Assembly (NCBI GenBank): GCA_019639055.1
Contig: JAHBSP010000006.1
Location: forward strand, 1 to 64,000
Origin: Microbacteriaceae bacterium
GTDB taxonomy: Bacteria > Actinomycetota > Actinomycetes > Actinomycetales > Microbacteriaceae
Reading direction: 5' to 3'
Length of the DNA stretch: 64,000 nucleotides
A program made the translations under genes and the position numbers. This document shows, one piece after another, positions 12,421 through 21,346 of this stretch. Position 1 is the first letter of the stretch. Each line of letters begins with the position of its first letter. Under the pieces are notes generated by a model, which searched no databases, was not told where the DNA came from, and saw nothing but the letters and a program-made list of their open reading frames with translations.

Positions 12421-12896
12421 ACGAACAGCAAACTGTCACAATTGCTGAGATTGAAGAAGAGTCTGAGCTAGCCGCAGATTTCATCGAAGAGCTACTTGAT
12501 ATCGCTGATCTTGACGGCGATTTGGAAATTGAAATCAGTGAACGCCGGGCAATTATTTCAGTAAGCGCCGAGGAAGACGTTCTTATTGACCTTTCAAAGA
12601 CGGATGCTGTAACAGCGCTACAGGAGATCGTTCGACTAGTCGTTCAAAACAAGACGGGACGTTATTCAAGGCTGGTTTTAGACATCGGTGGTTCAAGGAA
12701 AAAGCGTGAAGGTGAACTAGCTCGCTTGGTTGAACGCGCAGTAGAACGTCTTGATGCAGGCGCAAGTTTTGCCGAACTTCCTCCAATGAGTTCATATGAA
12801 CGAAAGATTATCCACTCACTCGTGGCAGAGAGAGGGTATTCTTCCGAATCAAAAGGCGAGGGCGCACAGCGCAGAACAATTATTCGCCCGGCATAA
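12417..12896 (+). CDS. Jag/KhpB-type RNA-binding protein
   Basis: A 159-residue protein with a central KH-like domain (about 25-90) and a C-terminal R3H domain (about 95-155; PPMSSYERKIIHSLVAE followed by SKGEGAQRRTIIR). The family, called Jag, KhpB or EloR, binds RNA and affects cell elongation and division in firmicutes; in actinobacteria it is little studied. It is translationally coupled to yidC by a 4-bp overlap, and its stop codon TAA overlaps the rsmG ATG by one base. Confidence 0.92.
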   Translation: MNEQQTVTIAEIEEESELAADFIEELLDIADLDGDLEIEISERRAIISVSAEEDVLIDLSKTDAVTALQEIVRLVVQNKTGRYSRLVLDIGGSRKKREGELARLVERAVERLDAGASFAELPPMSSYERKIIHSLVAERGYSSESKGEGAQRRTIIRPA

Positions 12897-13522
12897 TGTT
12901 CCACGTGGAACAATTACCTAAAGTAGCCGAGCAAATTTTTGGCGATAATCTTCCCGTCGCAGAAAAATTTGCAAACCTGCTGGTTGAAAACAATGAAGAC
13001 TTGGGTCTGCTTGGACCATTAGAACTAGAGAGAATTTGGTCAAGGCATATCCTAAACAGCGCTTTATTGTCCCCACTTCTAACAGCAGGTGCCGTTGTGG
13101 CAGATATTGGTAGTGGCGGTGGCTTTCCGGGAATACCTTTAGCGATCATTCGTTCAGACGTGCATTTCACGCTTGTTGAACCCATGACGCGCAGGGCACA
13201 ATGGTTAGAAAAAATTAAAGGCGAATTGGATTTAAAAAACCTCACGGTACTAGCTGTTAGTGCCGGAGAAGTACAAAAGCACAGTTTTGATCAAGTTACC
13301 GCAAGAGCCGTTTCAGCGCTGAGCAAACTGATTCCCATGACTGCGCCTTTACTTATTTCAGGTGGCCAGTTAGTGCTAATGAAGGGAAAGAGCGTGGAAG
13401 CGGAAATGAGTGCAGCCGCTAAAGCTAGGGCCAAGGCAAAGTTAAACAAAGAAGAGATACTAACACTGGGAACGGAATATGATTTAGACCCAACCTATGT
13501 CTATACCGCTACAGTTAGATAA
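12896..13522 (+). CDS. rsmG: 16S rRNA (guanine-527-N7)-methyltransferase RsmG
   Basis: A SAM-dependent methyltransferase that modifies G527 of 16S rRNA; 208 residues. The SAM-binding motif VADIGSGGGFPGIPLAI is at about residues 65-81, preceded by WSRHILNSALL (about 45-55) and followed by ARAVSALSKLIP. The gene lies between jag and parA, flanked at both ends by parS sites. The first is unusual in that it spans the start codon and the second to fifth codons, so the first residues MFHVEQ are dictated by parS. Confidence 0.96.
   Translation: MFHVEQLPKVAEQIFGDNLPVAEKFANLLVENNEDLGLLGPLELERIWSRHILNSALLSPLLTAGAVVADIGSGGGFPGIPLAIIRSDVHFTLVEPMTRRAQWLEKIKGELDLKNLTVLAVSAGEVQKHSFDQVTARAVSALSKLIPMTAPLLISGGQLVLMKGKSVEAEMSAAAKARAKAKLNKEEILTLGTEYDLDPTYVYTATVR
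12897..12912. promoter_or_regulatory. parS: parS site overlapping rsmG start
   Basis: TGTTCCACGTGGAACA is a perfect 16-bp palindrome and a known parS variant (consensus TGTTTCACGTGAAACA). It begins one base inside the rsmG start codon. ParB, encoded at 14411, is expected to load here and spread to organise the origin for segregation. Confidence 0.93.
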
Positions 13523-13538
13523 TGTTCCACGTGGAACA
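13523..13538. promoter_or_regulatory. parS: parS site upstream of parA
   Basis: A second exact TGTTCCACGTGGAACA, directly after the rsmG stop and 11 bp before the parA start. It can serve both chromosome segregation and autoregulation of parAB. Confidence 0.93.
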
Positions 13539-13549
13539 ATGAATAGAAG

Positions 13550-14410
13550 ATGAACGATAAAGACACCCCGATAGCATCGCTGCTGAAGAACCTGACCGGC
13601 AAGAAAAAGGCGCTTGAGTCGGCAGAATTTCCGCTACCCAAAAACAAAAGAGTGATTACTGTTTCTAACCAGAAGGGTGGTGTCGGTAAAACAACTTCGG
13701 TAGTAAATATTGCTGTTGCGCTTGCAAAGCGGGGCGCCAAAGTTTTGGTGATCGACTTAGATCCGCAAGGAAATGCTTCTACGGCATTGGGTATTCCACA
13801 TCAGAGCGGAGTAAAAGGAATCTACGATGTACTGATTTCGGAAGTGCCTCTCAATGAAGCTATTTACCAGTCGGCAGAGGCCGAGCAGCTTTGGTGCTCA
13901 CCCGCCACTATCGATCTAGCGGGAGCAGAAATCGAGTTGGTTGATTTAAAGAACCGAGAACTGCTCTTGAAACACGCACTGCTGAATTCAGAAACTGAAT
14001 TCGATTATGTTTTTATAGACTGTCCGCCTTCTTTGGGATTGCTCACTGTAAACGCGCTTGTTGCAGGCAGTGAAGTGATGATTCCAATTCAGTGTGAATA
14101 TTATGCCCTGGAAGGTTTGAGCCAGCTTGTTAAAACCATCGCTCTAGTAAAGGCGAATCTAAACCCTACACTGGAGCTTTCCACTATTCTGCTCACCATG
14201 TTTGACAACCGTACTAACCTCTCCGCTCAGGTGGTGGAAGAAGTCCGAGAACACTTTCCTGAACAGACTCTCGATAGTGTGATCCCGCGTTCGGTAAGAA
14301 TCTCTGAGGCTCCTAGTTTTGGCCAAAGCGTCATCAATTATGATCCCAGCTCCGCAGGAAGCATTGCCTATCAGGAAGCTGCACTAGAAATCGCTAAGAA
14401 AGGGGCATAA
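13550..14410 (+). CDS. parA: chromosome partitioning ATPase ParA
   Basis: A Walker-type ATPase of the ParA/Soj family, 286 residues, that moves ParB-parS complexes using nucleoid-bound gradients. The deviant Walker A KGGVGKTT is at about residues 42-49, the A' motif VLVIDLDPQGNAST follows at about 65-78, and Walker B VFIDCPPSLG lies near 155-164. The 30-residue N-terminal extension is charged. It is followed without gap by parB. Confidence 0.97.
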   Translation: MNDKDTPIASLLKNLTGKKKALESAEFPLPKNKRVITVSNQKGGVGKTTSVVNIAVALAKRGAKVLVIDLDPQGNASTALGIPHQSGVKGIYDVLISEVPLNEAIYQSAEAEQLWCSPATIDLAGAEIELVDLKNRELLLKHALLNSETEFDYVFIDCPPSLGLLTVNALVAGSEVMIPIQCEYYALEGLSQLVKTIALVKANLNPTLELSTILLTMFDNRTNLSAQVVEEVREHFPEQTLDSVIPRSVRISEAPSFGQSVINYDPSSAGSIAYQEAALEIAKKGA

Positions 14411-15340
14411 ATGGCCGCTAAGACACCAAAACGCACCGGACTGGGCCGAGGCATAGGCTCACTAATTCCAACCGCTAATAATGCCGTAGATGTCTTTTTC
14501 CAGACACCGGAGGCAAGTAACCTTGCTCCGGTTCCCGGTGCTGAACTCGTGCACTTGGATCCGGCTTTGATTAAACCTAATGCGAAGCAGCCTAGAACCG
14601 AATTTCGCCAAGAAGAACTAGACGAACTAGTGCATTCTGTGCGTGAATTTGGAGTGCTACAGCCGATTGTAGTTCGCCGAAGTGAAGTAATCGACGGTGT
14701 GCAGAACTACGAACTGATTATGGGTGAACGCAGATTCCGTGCATCCAAAATTGCAGGTCTAAAAGCCATTCCGGCAGTTATTCGTGAAACCAATGATTCA
14801 GATATGCTTCGAGACGCACTTCTCGAGAATCTACACCGAGCCAACCTGAACCCACTCGAAGAAGCATCCGCTTACAAGCAGTTGATGGATGATTTCAGCA
14901 CCACACAGGAACAGCTTGCTGACAAAATTGGACGTTCACGCTCACAGATTGCAAACACGTTAAGGCTTTTGAAGCTGCCAGAGAAAGTTCAGTCCCTCGT
15001 GGCATCAGGTGTGCTCAGTTTTGGTCACGCTAAAGCAATCTTGGCAGCGGGAGGAGCGGCCGAACAGGAGAAACTGGCTAACAAGATCGTTAACGAAGGG
15101 CTTACAGTTCGTGACGTTGAAGCACTTGCCAGCGCATCTCCTAAGGCAAAGAAAGCTAAACCTCGCGCTGGTGCAAGGCAGGATCACTTGAAAGAACTTG
15201 CCTTGAAGCTAGGTGACCATTTGGATACCACCGCGCAGATTAGTTTAGGCGCCAAAAAGGGTCAAATCTCAATTGATTTTGCCACTTTTGAAGACCTGAA
15301 TCGCATCCTAGGTGTAATCGGTATCGACCCTAAGAGTTAA
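14411..15340 (+). CDS. parB: chromosome partitioning protein ParB
   Basis: A CTP-dependent DNA-clamp protein that binds parS and spreads; 309 residues. The N-terminus has the ParA-interacting GLGRGIGSLIP stretch. Box I NAKQPRTEF and box II MGERRFRASK (CTP binding) are followed by the HTH region around KIGRSRSQIANTLRLLKLP, and a dimerisation domain ends the protein. The linker between HTH and dimer domain has a basic KAKKAKPRAGAR run. It is convergent with trxA. Confidence 0.97.
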   Translation: MAAKTPKRTGLGRGIGSLIPTANNAVDVFFQTPEASNLAPVPGAELVHLDPALIKPNAKQPRTEFRQEELDELVHSVREFGVLQPIVVRRSEVIDGVQNYELIMGERRFRASKIAGLKAIPAVIRETNDSDMLRDALLENLHRANLNPLEEASAYKQLMDDFSTTQEQLADKIGRSRSQIANTLRLLKLPEKVQSLVASGVLSFGHAKAILAAGGAAEQEKLANKIVNEGLTVRDVEALASASPKAKKAKPRAGARQDHLKELALKLGDHLDTTAQISLGAKKGQISIDFATFEDLNRILGVIGIDPKS

Positions 15341-15395
15341 AGCCAATCCGCAACAACTGAGCCACTCAGCTTTGGCTTAGAGTGCTTATTTAAGC
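15340..15395. terminator. nested hairpin between parB and trxA
   Basis: AAGCCAA (15340-15346) pairs with TTGGCTT (15372-15378) around an inner CTGAG-cca-CTCAG hairpin (15357-15369), and a further GCTTATTTAAGC palindrome follows at about 15384. The genes on either side converge here, so a bidirectional terminator is reasonable. There is no long T tract, so confidence is moderate. Confidence 0.45.
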
Positions 15396-15716
15396 AAGCA
15401 CATCCGCAAGATCATTTAGTAGAGCAACCTTTGGTTTTGCACCGATAACAGTTTTTACAACCTCTCCACCCTTGAATAGTTTCATGTTTGGAATTGAGGT
15501 AATTCCATATTGCATAGCCAGGTCGCCCTCTTCGTCAACATTAACTTTGACGATATCAATCTTGTCGGCATGCTCTCCGGCAATCTCTTCCAAGATTGGA
15601 CCCACCATAAGGCAAGGGCCACACCAGGCTGCCCAAAAATCTACAAGCACTGGCTTGTCTGATTTGAGCACAATCTCTTCAAATGTTGCTGTGGTAGCTG
15701 TTTTAGTGTTTGACAT
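15390..15716 (-). CDS. trxA: thioredoxin
   Basis: A 108-residue thioredoxin with the redox motif WCGPC in FWAAWCGPCLMVGP (about residues 28-41), the cis-proline region TSIPNMKLF (about 73-81) and GGEVVKTVIGA. It reduces protein disulfides and is itself reduced by TrxB, encoded 2 bp upstream on the same strand. Confidence 0.97.
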   Translation of the reverse strand: MSNTKTATTATFEEIVLKSDKPVLVDFWAAWCGPCLMVGPILEEIAGEHADKIDIVKVNVDEEGDLAMQYGITSIPNMKLFKGGEVVKTVIGAKPKVALLNDLADVLA

Positions 15717-15718
15717 TT

Positions 15719-16654
15719 CTACTCCTTAGAATCTTCTAGCGCAGCAAGGTAATGCTCCGCATCTATTGCTGCTGCGGCACCACTACCGGCCGCAGTAATT
15801 GCCTGACGGTAAGTTGCGTCGATCACGTCCCCGGCTGCAAAAACTCCGGGGATGTTGGTTTTGGAACTCCGGCCATCGGTCTGGATGGTTCCCACTCCAG
15901 TAAGTTCCAACTGCCCGTGTATTAGGTGAGTTCGAGGATCATTACCGATAGCAACAAATACTCCCTGAACTGGTAGTTGGCTCTCTTCGTTAGTTTCCAC
16001 GTTTCTCATGGTTACTCCGACGACCGAGTTTTCTCCGTCAATTGAAACAAGTTCGGTATTCCAAACGAATTCAATTTTTTCGTGTTCGAATGCGCGGCGT
16101 TGCATTATTTTGGAAGCTTTTAGCGAGTCGCGACGATGAATTACGTAAACCTTCGAGGCAAACCTAGTTAGGAATAGTGCTTCTTCCATCGCTGAGTCCC
16201 CACCACCAATTACCGCAATTTCGCGTTCCTTAAAGAATGCACCGTCGCAGGTGGCGCACCAAGAAACTCCGTAACCGGCAAGTTTGTCTTCACCAGGAAC
16301 ACCAAGCTTGCGATACTCGGAGCCAGTTGCGTAAATAACGGCATCTGCTTCGTACTGTTTACCGCTTGAAATCTGGACAATCTTCTTGTCGGCGGAAAGC
16401 TGAAGGTCTGTTACGTCATCGTAAACAACTTCGGTGCCGAATTTTTCTGCCTGAGCCTGGATGCGCTCCATAAGATCTGGTCCCATGATTCCCTCTGGAA
16501 ACCCGGGGAAATTTTCGACATCGGTTGTATTCATCAGTTCGCCGCCAATTTGCACGCTACTCGCGATAAGCACAGGCTGAAGCTCTGCCCTGGCTGCGTA
16601 GATTGCTGCGGTCAAAGCGGCAGGGCCAGAACCAATAATGACTAACTTTGGCAT
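15719..16654 (-). CDS. trxB: thioredoxin-disulfide reductase
   Basis: A 311-residue low-molecular-weight thioredoxin reductase. The FAD-binding GSGPAALTAAIYAAR motif is at the N-terminus (about 8-22). The redox-active pair CATC lies at about 134-137 in WCATCDGAFF. The NADPH-binding motif GGGDSAMEEALFL follows at about 152-164, and GVFAAGDVIDATYRQAITAAGSG is the C-terminal FAD motif region. It forms an operon with trxA. In many actinobacteria sigM and an anti-sigma gene stand between murJ and trxB; here they are absent. Confidence 0.97.
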   Translation of the reverse strand: MPKLVIIGSGPAALTAAIYAARAELQPVLIASSVQIGGELMNTTDVENFPGFPEGIMGPDLMERIQAQAEKFGTEVVYDDVTDLQLSADKKIVQISSGKQYEADAVIYATGSEYRKLGVPGEDKLAGYGVSWCATCDGAFFKEREIAVIGGGDSAMEEALFLTRFASKVYVIHRRDSLKASKIMQRRAFEHEKIEFVWNTELVSIDGENSVVGVTMRNVETNEESQLPVQGVFVAIGNDPRTHLIHGQLELTGVGTIQTDGRSSKTNIPGVFAAGDVIDATYRQAITAAGSGAAAAIDAEHYLAALEDSKE

Positions 16655-16707
16655 TTCTCTCCTCTAATTGGCTAAAACATCCTTGAGCTGTAAATATTCC
16701 CAGAGTG

Positions 16708-18318
16708 TTAAATAAACTCTCTTAAGTTTTTAATAATAGAAAGGTTAAGAACTTTAGCGAGCCCTAAATATATCCCTGCAAAAGCAATTCCCACCAAAAC
16801 ACAGGTAACTAGGGCTTTAATCACCGATTCTACGGCCCAACCGCCAGTGTATCCGCCCATTAGGTAAACCAATCCGGCAGACACTGCGATTGCGGGAATA
16901 CTCAAAAGAATGAACTCTAGCAGCGGTCCAATAATTGCAGTTCGTTTAAATCCGGGTAAATATTTGGGCATAATCCACAGTGCTAAGAAGAGTTGAATCA
17001 GGTAAGAAACTGTGAGCGCTAGGACAAGGACATAGGCGAGGATTTCCTTCGGAAGGAATATGCAAGCCAATGCGGCTATCGCATAGAAACCACTACCAGC
17101 AAGAGTGTAAACAAAAGGAATGAATGTCTGCTCGAGCGCGTAATAGACACGCTGAATCACCACGACAATTCCGTAAGGGACAAGCCCCAGCATATAAATC
17201 GCAATAATTCCGGTTAGGTGCTCTTGCTGAATTGGGTCTGCGGTAAAAACTTTGGCGATAGCCGGAGAGAGTACTGCAATTACTCCGGCTGCTGCAATTA
17301 GCAAGAAGGTGACTACACGGGTGGAAAGTGCATTGTCACTCACAAGTTCGTCGTAGGCACCGGTGACTTTATGTGCAGAAAGTTTTGTATAGACAGCAGT
17401 ATTGATTGAAACGGTTACTAGCGAATGTGGAACCATGAAAAGTAGGAAGCCGTAGGTAATCGCGGTGAGGGACGGACCCACTCCGGTCGGAATTAGTGCA
17501 ACTTGAGTCTGCACAAGGTTTGCGATCTGGGTAGTGAGTAAAATGCCAAAAGCCCAGCTGGCGGTTTTTGACATGGATTTGAGCCCAATGCCACGCCACT
17601 TGAAATCTGGCTTGAATGAAAGCCCAGCTCTTCTCCAGAAGAAGAAAAGCACAATTGCTTGCAGAATCACCCCAAAAGTTGCGCTACCACAGAGGAGTGC
17701 AACCTGCCAGAAGTCCCAATTTATGGCTACTGGACCGGTGCCAGCTTTTGGCCCCCAGATAGCAAGAAAAATCACTAAGCCAGCAATACCGACCACATTG
17801 TTTAGGACCGGAATCCAAGAAGCTGGGGCGAAGCGGTTGCGCGAATTTAGCACCTCGCTGAGCATCCCGTATAGTCCGTAGAAAAAGACCTGAGGCAGAC
17901 ACCAGTAGGCAAAAATAATAGCCAGATTAAAGACATCACTGCCGGTGGAGGCACCTGCGTAAATCCAGACAAGAACTGGGGCACCGACGGTAACTATTAT
18001 CGTGATTGCTGCGAAAAGAATTATTGCCAAGGTGGTGATTTTGTTTGTGTAACTGGCACCACCGTCTGGATGCAGTTGGGCTTTTACCAGCGATGGAACC
18101 ATTACCGCACTAATCACTCCACCAATTAGCAGAGCATAAATAGCATTTGGTAGTGCATTAGCGAGTGTAAAAGCATCGGCAGAGTATGAAAGCGAGACTC
18201 CTAAAACTGCAGCCAAAACCGCCATTTTTACCAGTCCAAGAACTCGCGAAACAATAGTGCCCGATGCAATAACCAGGCTCGCTCTTCCCAGGCGGCGATT
18301 ATCTAGTTTGTCAATCAA
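16708..18318 (-). CDS. murJ: lipid II flippase MurJ (MviN family)
   Basis: A polytopic membrane protein of 536 residues and about 14 hydrophobic segments, in the MVF/MviN family that moves the peptidoglycan precursor lipid II across the membrane. The N-terminal LVIASGTIVSRVLGLVKM and GGVISAVMVPSL stretches are typical. Actinobacterial MurJ often carries a cytoplasmic kinase-like extension (about 1000 residues); this one is the short form. The start overlaps the stop of the DUF6049 gene by 4 bp, so the two are coupled. The gene cluster matches the conserved pcnA-murJ-trxB-trxA-parB neighbourhood. Confidence 0.94.
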   Translation of the reverse strand: MIDKLDNRRLGRASLVIASGTIVSRVLGLVKMAVLAAVLGVSLSYSADAFTLANALPNAIYALLIGGVISAVMVPSLVKAQLHPDGGASYTNKITTLAIILFAAITIIVTVGAPVLVWIYAGASTGSDVFNLAIIFAYWCLPQVFFYGLYGMLSEVLNSRNRFAPASWIPVLNNVVGIAGLVIFLAIWGPKAGTGPVAINWDFWQVALLCGSATFGVILQAIVLFFFWRRAGLSFKPDFKWRGIGLKSMSKTASWAFGILLTTQIANLVQTQVALIPTGVGPSLTAITYGFLLFMVPHSLVTVSINTAVYTKLSAHKVTGAYDELVSDNALSTRVVTFLLIAAAGVIAVLSPAIAKVFTADPIQQEHLTGIIAIYMLGLVPYGIVVVIQRVYYALEQTFIPFVYTLAGSGFYAIAALACIFLPKEILAYVLVLALTVSYLIQLFLALWIMPKYLPGFKRTAIIGPLLEFILLSIPAIAVSAGLVYLMGGYTGGWAVESVIKALVTCVLVGIAFAGIYLGLAKVLNLSIIKNLREFI

Positions 18319-19778
18319 ATTTTTCTACGCTTCTTGATGCTTCTGATAATTCCTAGCGCCAAAAGTAGCACTACAACGGCGATGATTGAGATAACCCCGA
18401 CCGATTCCCATTCAGTTTGCACATTAAGTTTGATATTTGTGGCTTTAGCAACCACTTCGCCGGATTCCGAGACAAGAGTTATATCGATTATTGCCTCACC
18501 ATTTTCGTGAACCTGGGGTGCAATTTTTTCTGTTGTTCGAGACTGTGCCGGGAGGGTGACAGTTTGGGCCATTTCGGTAACAGCACTTGTCTCACTAGTA
18601 ATCAATACAGTGAGCGTTATTTCCTGGGGAAATGGGTTTTGAATAACTGCTGGGATATTTGCGTTCGACCCAAAAATATTTATTGATCCCGAAACATCGA
18701 GTTGTATTCCCTCTGCTAGTGCGAATAATCGAGGTTTCTGGTCTTCAACGAACTGGTTGAAACGATCAGGTTCTTCAGCCCACCCCGCACTGGTAAATGC
18801 AATGAGTCTGGCATACTGGCTATCTTTGAATTCTTCAGGATTTGGTAGATAGTTAGCCTGTGTCAGACCGGAATTTATTAGTGATCTAATTTCTCCGATA
18901 ATCGCAGCCATTGCAGAGTCATCACGTAGTTGCCCCGGTGTTAATTGGCTTAGTGAGTCATTCAAGCCGGTGAATTTCGTTAAGTAGATTCCGTTTTCTG
19001 CTAGCGATTTGAGAGCATCCTGGAACCTATAGCTATCTGCAAGAGGGAATCGGTCGACAGCAAGCACTCCGTGTGGTTGAGAGCGGATTTCAGTTACTAA
19101 TTTTTCGAGTATTTCAGCAAATTTGGTGTCGTCGGATGCCTGAACTAAGGCACTAAAAAGGGTTGCTGCTTTGTCGCGATTTAAAATCACAGTGGAATTC
19201 TGAAAATGGCCAATATCGCTAGTAGTTTTTTGAGCCGTCAAAGGCAAAAATTGGCTGATAGGTACAATTACTTGCTTATTAGGAAAAGCATCAAAAAAGG
19301 TTGGCAGTAAATTCCCTTTACCGGGCCAGATAATTTCGTTGGAAATACCGGCTATTGGTTCCCAAAGCATTGATTTCGGCACGATTTCATCCGTAGTCCA
19401 GTAACGCGCATCCGCGTCTAAACGGCCAAGAGAAAAAGCAGCCACGGTTACTGCCCTAGCTACCCAGTTTTTAGCTTCATCAGATCCAGAGTTTAAAAGC
19501 GTGTTGACCATTGTCGGTTCTAAAGCGGCAGAAATGCCGCTTGCCTCAATGTCTGCAAGCAGAATACCGAGTGGTTTATCTTCTTGCACCAGCTCATCAA
19601 GCCTCGTTGAAGGAGGCGTGGTAATCCAGCCAACACCGGGTGTAACTGCAATAACAGTGGGGACTACAAAAATTTCTGCGGGTGTTTCTTCTGGACTTTC
19701 AGCAAGGCTGGGCAACCCAAATGCGAGAGTTGGTTGCAGTAGCAGTGAGGCTGCAACCAAAATGCCAAACTTTGCCAT
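18315..19778 (-). CDS. DUF6049-like secreted, membrane-anchored protein
   Basis: A 487-residue protein with a signal peptide (ILVAASLLLQPTLAFG) at its N-terminus, a long extracellular part, and a single C-terminal membrane helix (about 462-480, VISIIAVVVLLLALGIIRS) followed by a basic tail KKRRKI. It resembles the DUF6049 proteins encoded beside murJ in actinobacteria; the assignment rests on position and architecture. The extracellular part close to the membrane (about 370-455) looks like an immunoglobulin-like beta domain. Its role is unknown; coupling to murJ suggests cell-wall biogenesis. It is divergent from the CCA-transferase gene with only 26 bp between, so promoters must overlap coding sequence. 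Confidence 0.75.
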   Translation of the reverse strand: MAKFGILVAASLLLQPTLAFGLPSLAESPEETPAEIFVVPTVIAVTPGVGWITTPPSTRLDELVQEDKPLGILLADIEASGISAALEPTMVNTLLNSGSDEAKNWVARAVTVAAFSLGRLDADARYWTTDEIVPKSMLWEPIAGISNEIIWPGKGNLLPTFFDAFPNKQVIVPISQFLPLTAQKTTSDIGHFQNSTVILNRDKAATLFSALVQASDDTKFAEILEKLVTEIRSQPHGVLAVDRFPLADSYRFQDALKSLAENGIYLTKFTGLNDSLSQLTPGQLRDDSAMAAIIGEIRSLINSGLTQANYLPNPEEFKDSQYARLIAFTSAGWAEEPDRFNQFVEDQKPRLFALAEGIQLDVSGSINIFGSNANIPAVIQNPFPQEITLTVLITSETSAVTEMAQTVTLPAQSRTTEKIAPQVHENGEAIIDITLVSESGEVVAKATNIKLNVQTEWESVGVISIIAVVVLLLALGIIRSIKKRRKI

Positions 19779-19804
19779 GTTCTCGATTCTAGCGAGGGCT
19801 ATCT

Positions 19805-21244
19805 ATGGCAAGCTTGAAGTACATGGAAAGCGTCTCAAAAGTAACCCAAACGCTTCAAGCAATTGCGGCGAAATCTTCGGTGAAAAAGCTAACCGAAGCA
19901 TTTCAAGTTGCCGGCTTTGATCTTGCGCTTGTCGGCGGACCAGTCAGGGATGCTTTTCTCGGTAGAGCAATCACAGACCTTGATTTGACCACTAACGCGC
20001 TCCCTGAACAGATTGAAGCGGTAGTGAAGCCAATTTCCAAAACTATTTGGGATGTCGGCAGGGAGTTTGGCACTATTGCTTGCCTTATCGAGGGTGAAAG
20101 ATTTGAAATCACCACCTACCGTTCTGATGAATACGACCCGGCTTCTAGAAAACCGCAGGTTAAATTCGGGAAAACTCTTGAAGGCGACTTGAAGAGGCGC
20201 GATTTCAGCGTGAATTCACTGGCGATCAAATTTCCAGGGTTGGAGTTAGTGGATGCTGGTCGTGGTGTTGAAGATCTGATGGGAAAAGTCATCGACACTC
20301 CAGATTCTCCGCAAATTTCTTTCAGTGATGATCCTTTGCGTATGCTGCGCGCTGCACGATTCGCTTCACAGCTCGGCTTTAAGCCGGCCGAAAGAGTCGT
20401 TGAAGCTATGCGAGAAATGGCTGAGCGCATCCAAATTATCTCGGCTGAGCGCATCCGTGAAGAGCTAGAGAAATTGTTGCTCAGTGAAGATCCAATTACC
20501 GGTATTGAACTTTTAGTAAACACCGGCTTGGCAGAGTATGTGCTTCCCGAGTTGGTATTACTCAAAGAAACGGTCGATACTCAGCACCGGCACAAGGATG
20601 TCTATCAACACAGTTTAAAAGTGCTGGAGCAGGCAATCGATTTGGAGAAATCTCGCGGTCACAAGCCCAATCTCGTTCTTAGAATTGCGGCACTGCTGCA
20701 CGATATTGGCAAACCTGTAACTAGGCGTTTTGAGCACGGTGCAGTTACTTTCCATAACCACGACGTTGTCGGCGCGAAAATGGCCAGGAAACGTCTTCGC
20801 GATTTAAAGTTTGACAAAAGCACCACCGAAGCAGTTTCAGAGTTAGTGCGCTTACATTTGCGGTTTTTTGGTTACACCGAAGCGCTCTGGACTGATTCTG
20901 CAGTTAGACGTTATGTGCGCGACGCCGGCGACCTACTTGAAGAACTTCATATTCTTACCCGTGCGGATGTCACCACTGGTAATCAAAAAAAGGCGGAGCG
21001 GCTCGAATTTGCTTACGACGATTTGGAAGAACGCATTGCTGAGTTAGCAAAAACGGAAGAACTGGCTGCAATTCGTCCAGATTTAGACGGCTTTGAAATT
21101 ATGGAGATTCTTGGGATTCCGGGTGGTCCAAAAGTTGGTGAGGCATACAATTACCTGCTTGAGCTTCGTCTAGAAAATGGACCAATGGATAAGGATGCCG
21201 CTACCGTTGCCCTGAAAGAGTGGGCGACTCAGGTTGGCAAGTAG
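19805..21244 (+). CDS. CCA tRNA nucleotidyltransferase
   Basis: A 479-residue class II nucleotidyltransferase that adds or repairs the CCA end of tRNAs. The catalytic head is seen at LVGGPVRDAFLGR followed by DLDLTTNA (about residues 40-62). The ERFEITTYRSDEYD and RRDFSVNSLA stretches and the RMLRAARFASQLGF motif follow. An HD domain (AALLHDIGKP, with a paired NHDVVGA) lies at about 297-325. Actinobacterial genomes often label it pcnA or cca. Most tRNA genes lack an encoded CCA (tRNA-Gly here does), so the enzyme is needed. Confidence 0.93.
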   Translation: MASLKYMESVSKVTQTLQAIAAKSSVKKLTEAFQVAGFDLALVGGPVRDAFLGRAITDLDLTTNALPEQIEAVVKPISKTIWDVGREFGTIACLIEGERFEITTYRSDEYDPASRKPQVKFGKTLEGDLKRRDFSVNSLAIKFPGLELVDAGRGVEDLMGKVIDTPDSPQISFSDDPLRMLRAARFASQLGFKPAERVVEAMREMAERIQIISAERIREELEKLLLSEDPITGIELLVNTGLAEYVLPELVLLKETVDTQHRHKDVYQHSLKVLEQAIDLEKSRGHKPNLVLRIAALLHDIGKPVTRRFEHGAVTFHNHDVVGAKMARKRLRDLKFDKSTTEAVSELVRLHLRFFGYTEALWTDSAVRRYVRDAGDLLEELHILTRADVTTGNQKKAERLEFAYDDLEERIAELAKTEELAAIRPDLDGFEIMEILGIPGGPKVGEAYNYLLELRLENGPMDKDAATVALKEWATQVGK

Positions 21245-21305
21245 CTAAATCTCGACTAAAATAACTAGGTTGCCTAATTTAGGCACGATGTTAGACCCTC
21301 CTGTT

Positions 21306-21318
21306 ACGGAAAGTCCGT
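21306..21318 (+). promoter_or_regulatory. small hairpin in rpsF leader
   Basis: ACGGA-aag-TCCGT followed by GACCG lies 29 nt upstream of the rpsF start. The rpsF leaders of several bacteria carry a stem with a CCG-containing bulge bound by S6:S18 for feedback control. The hairpin is suggestive of such an element, but the fit to the published motif was not tested. Confidence 0.3.
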
Positions 21319-21346
21319 GACCGATAAGACCAAAGGAGGTGGGTTA

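Noticed and set aside
21263-21284. DtxR-box-like CTAGGTTGCCTAATTTAG before rpsF
   Set aside because: Needs a gap and several mismatches to fit the consensus, and the downstream ribosomal operon is not an iron gene.
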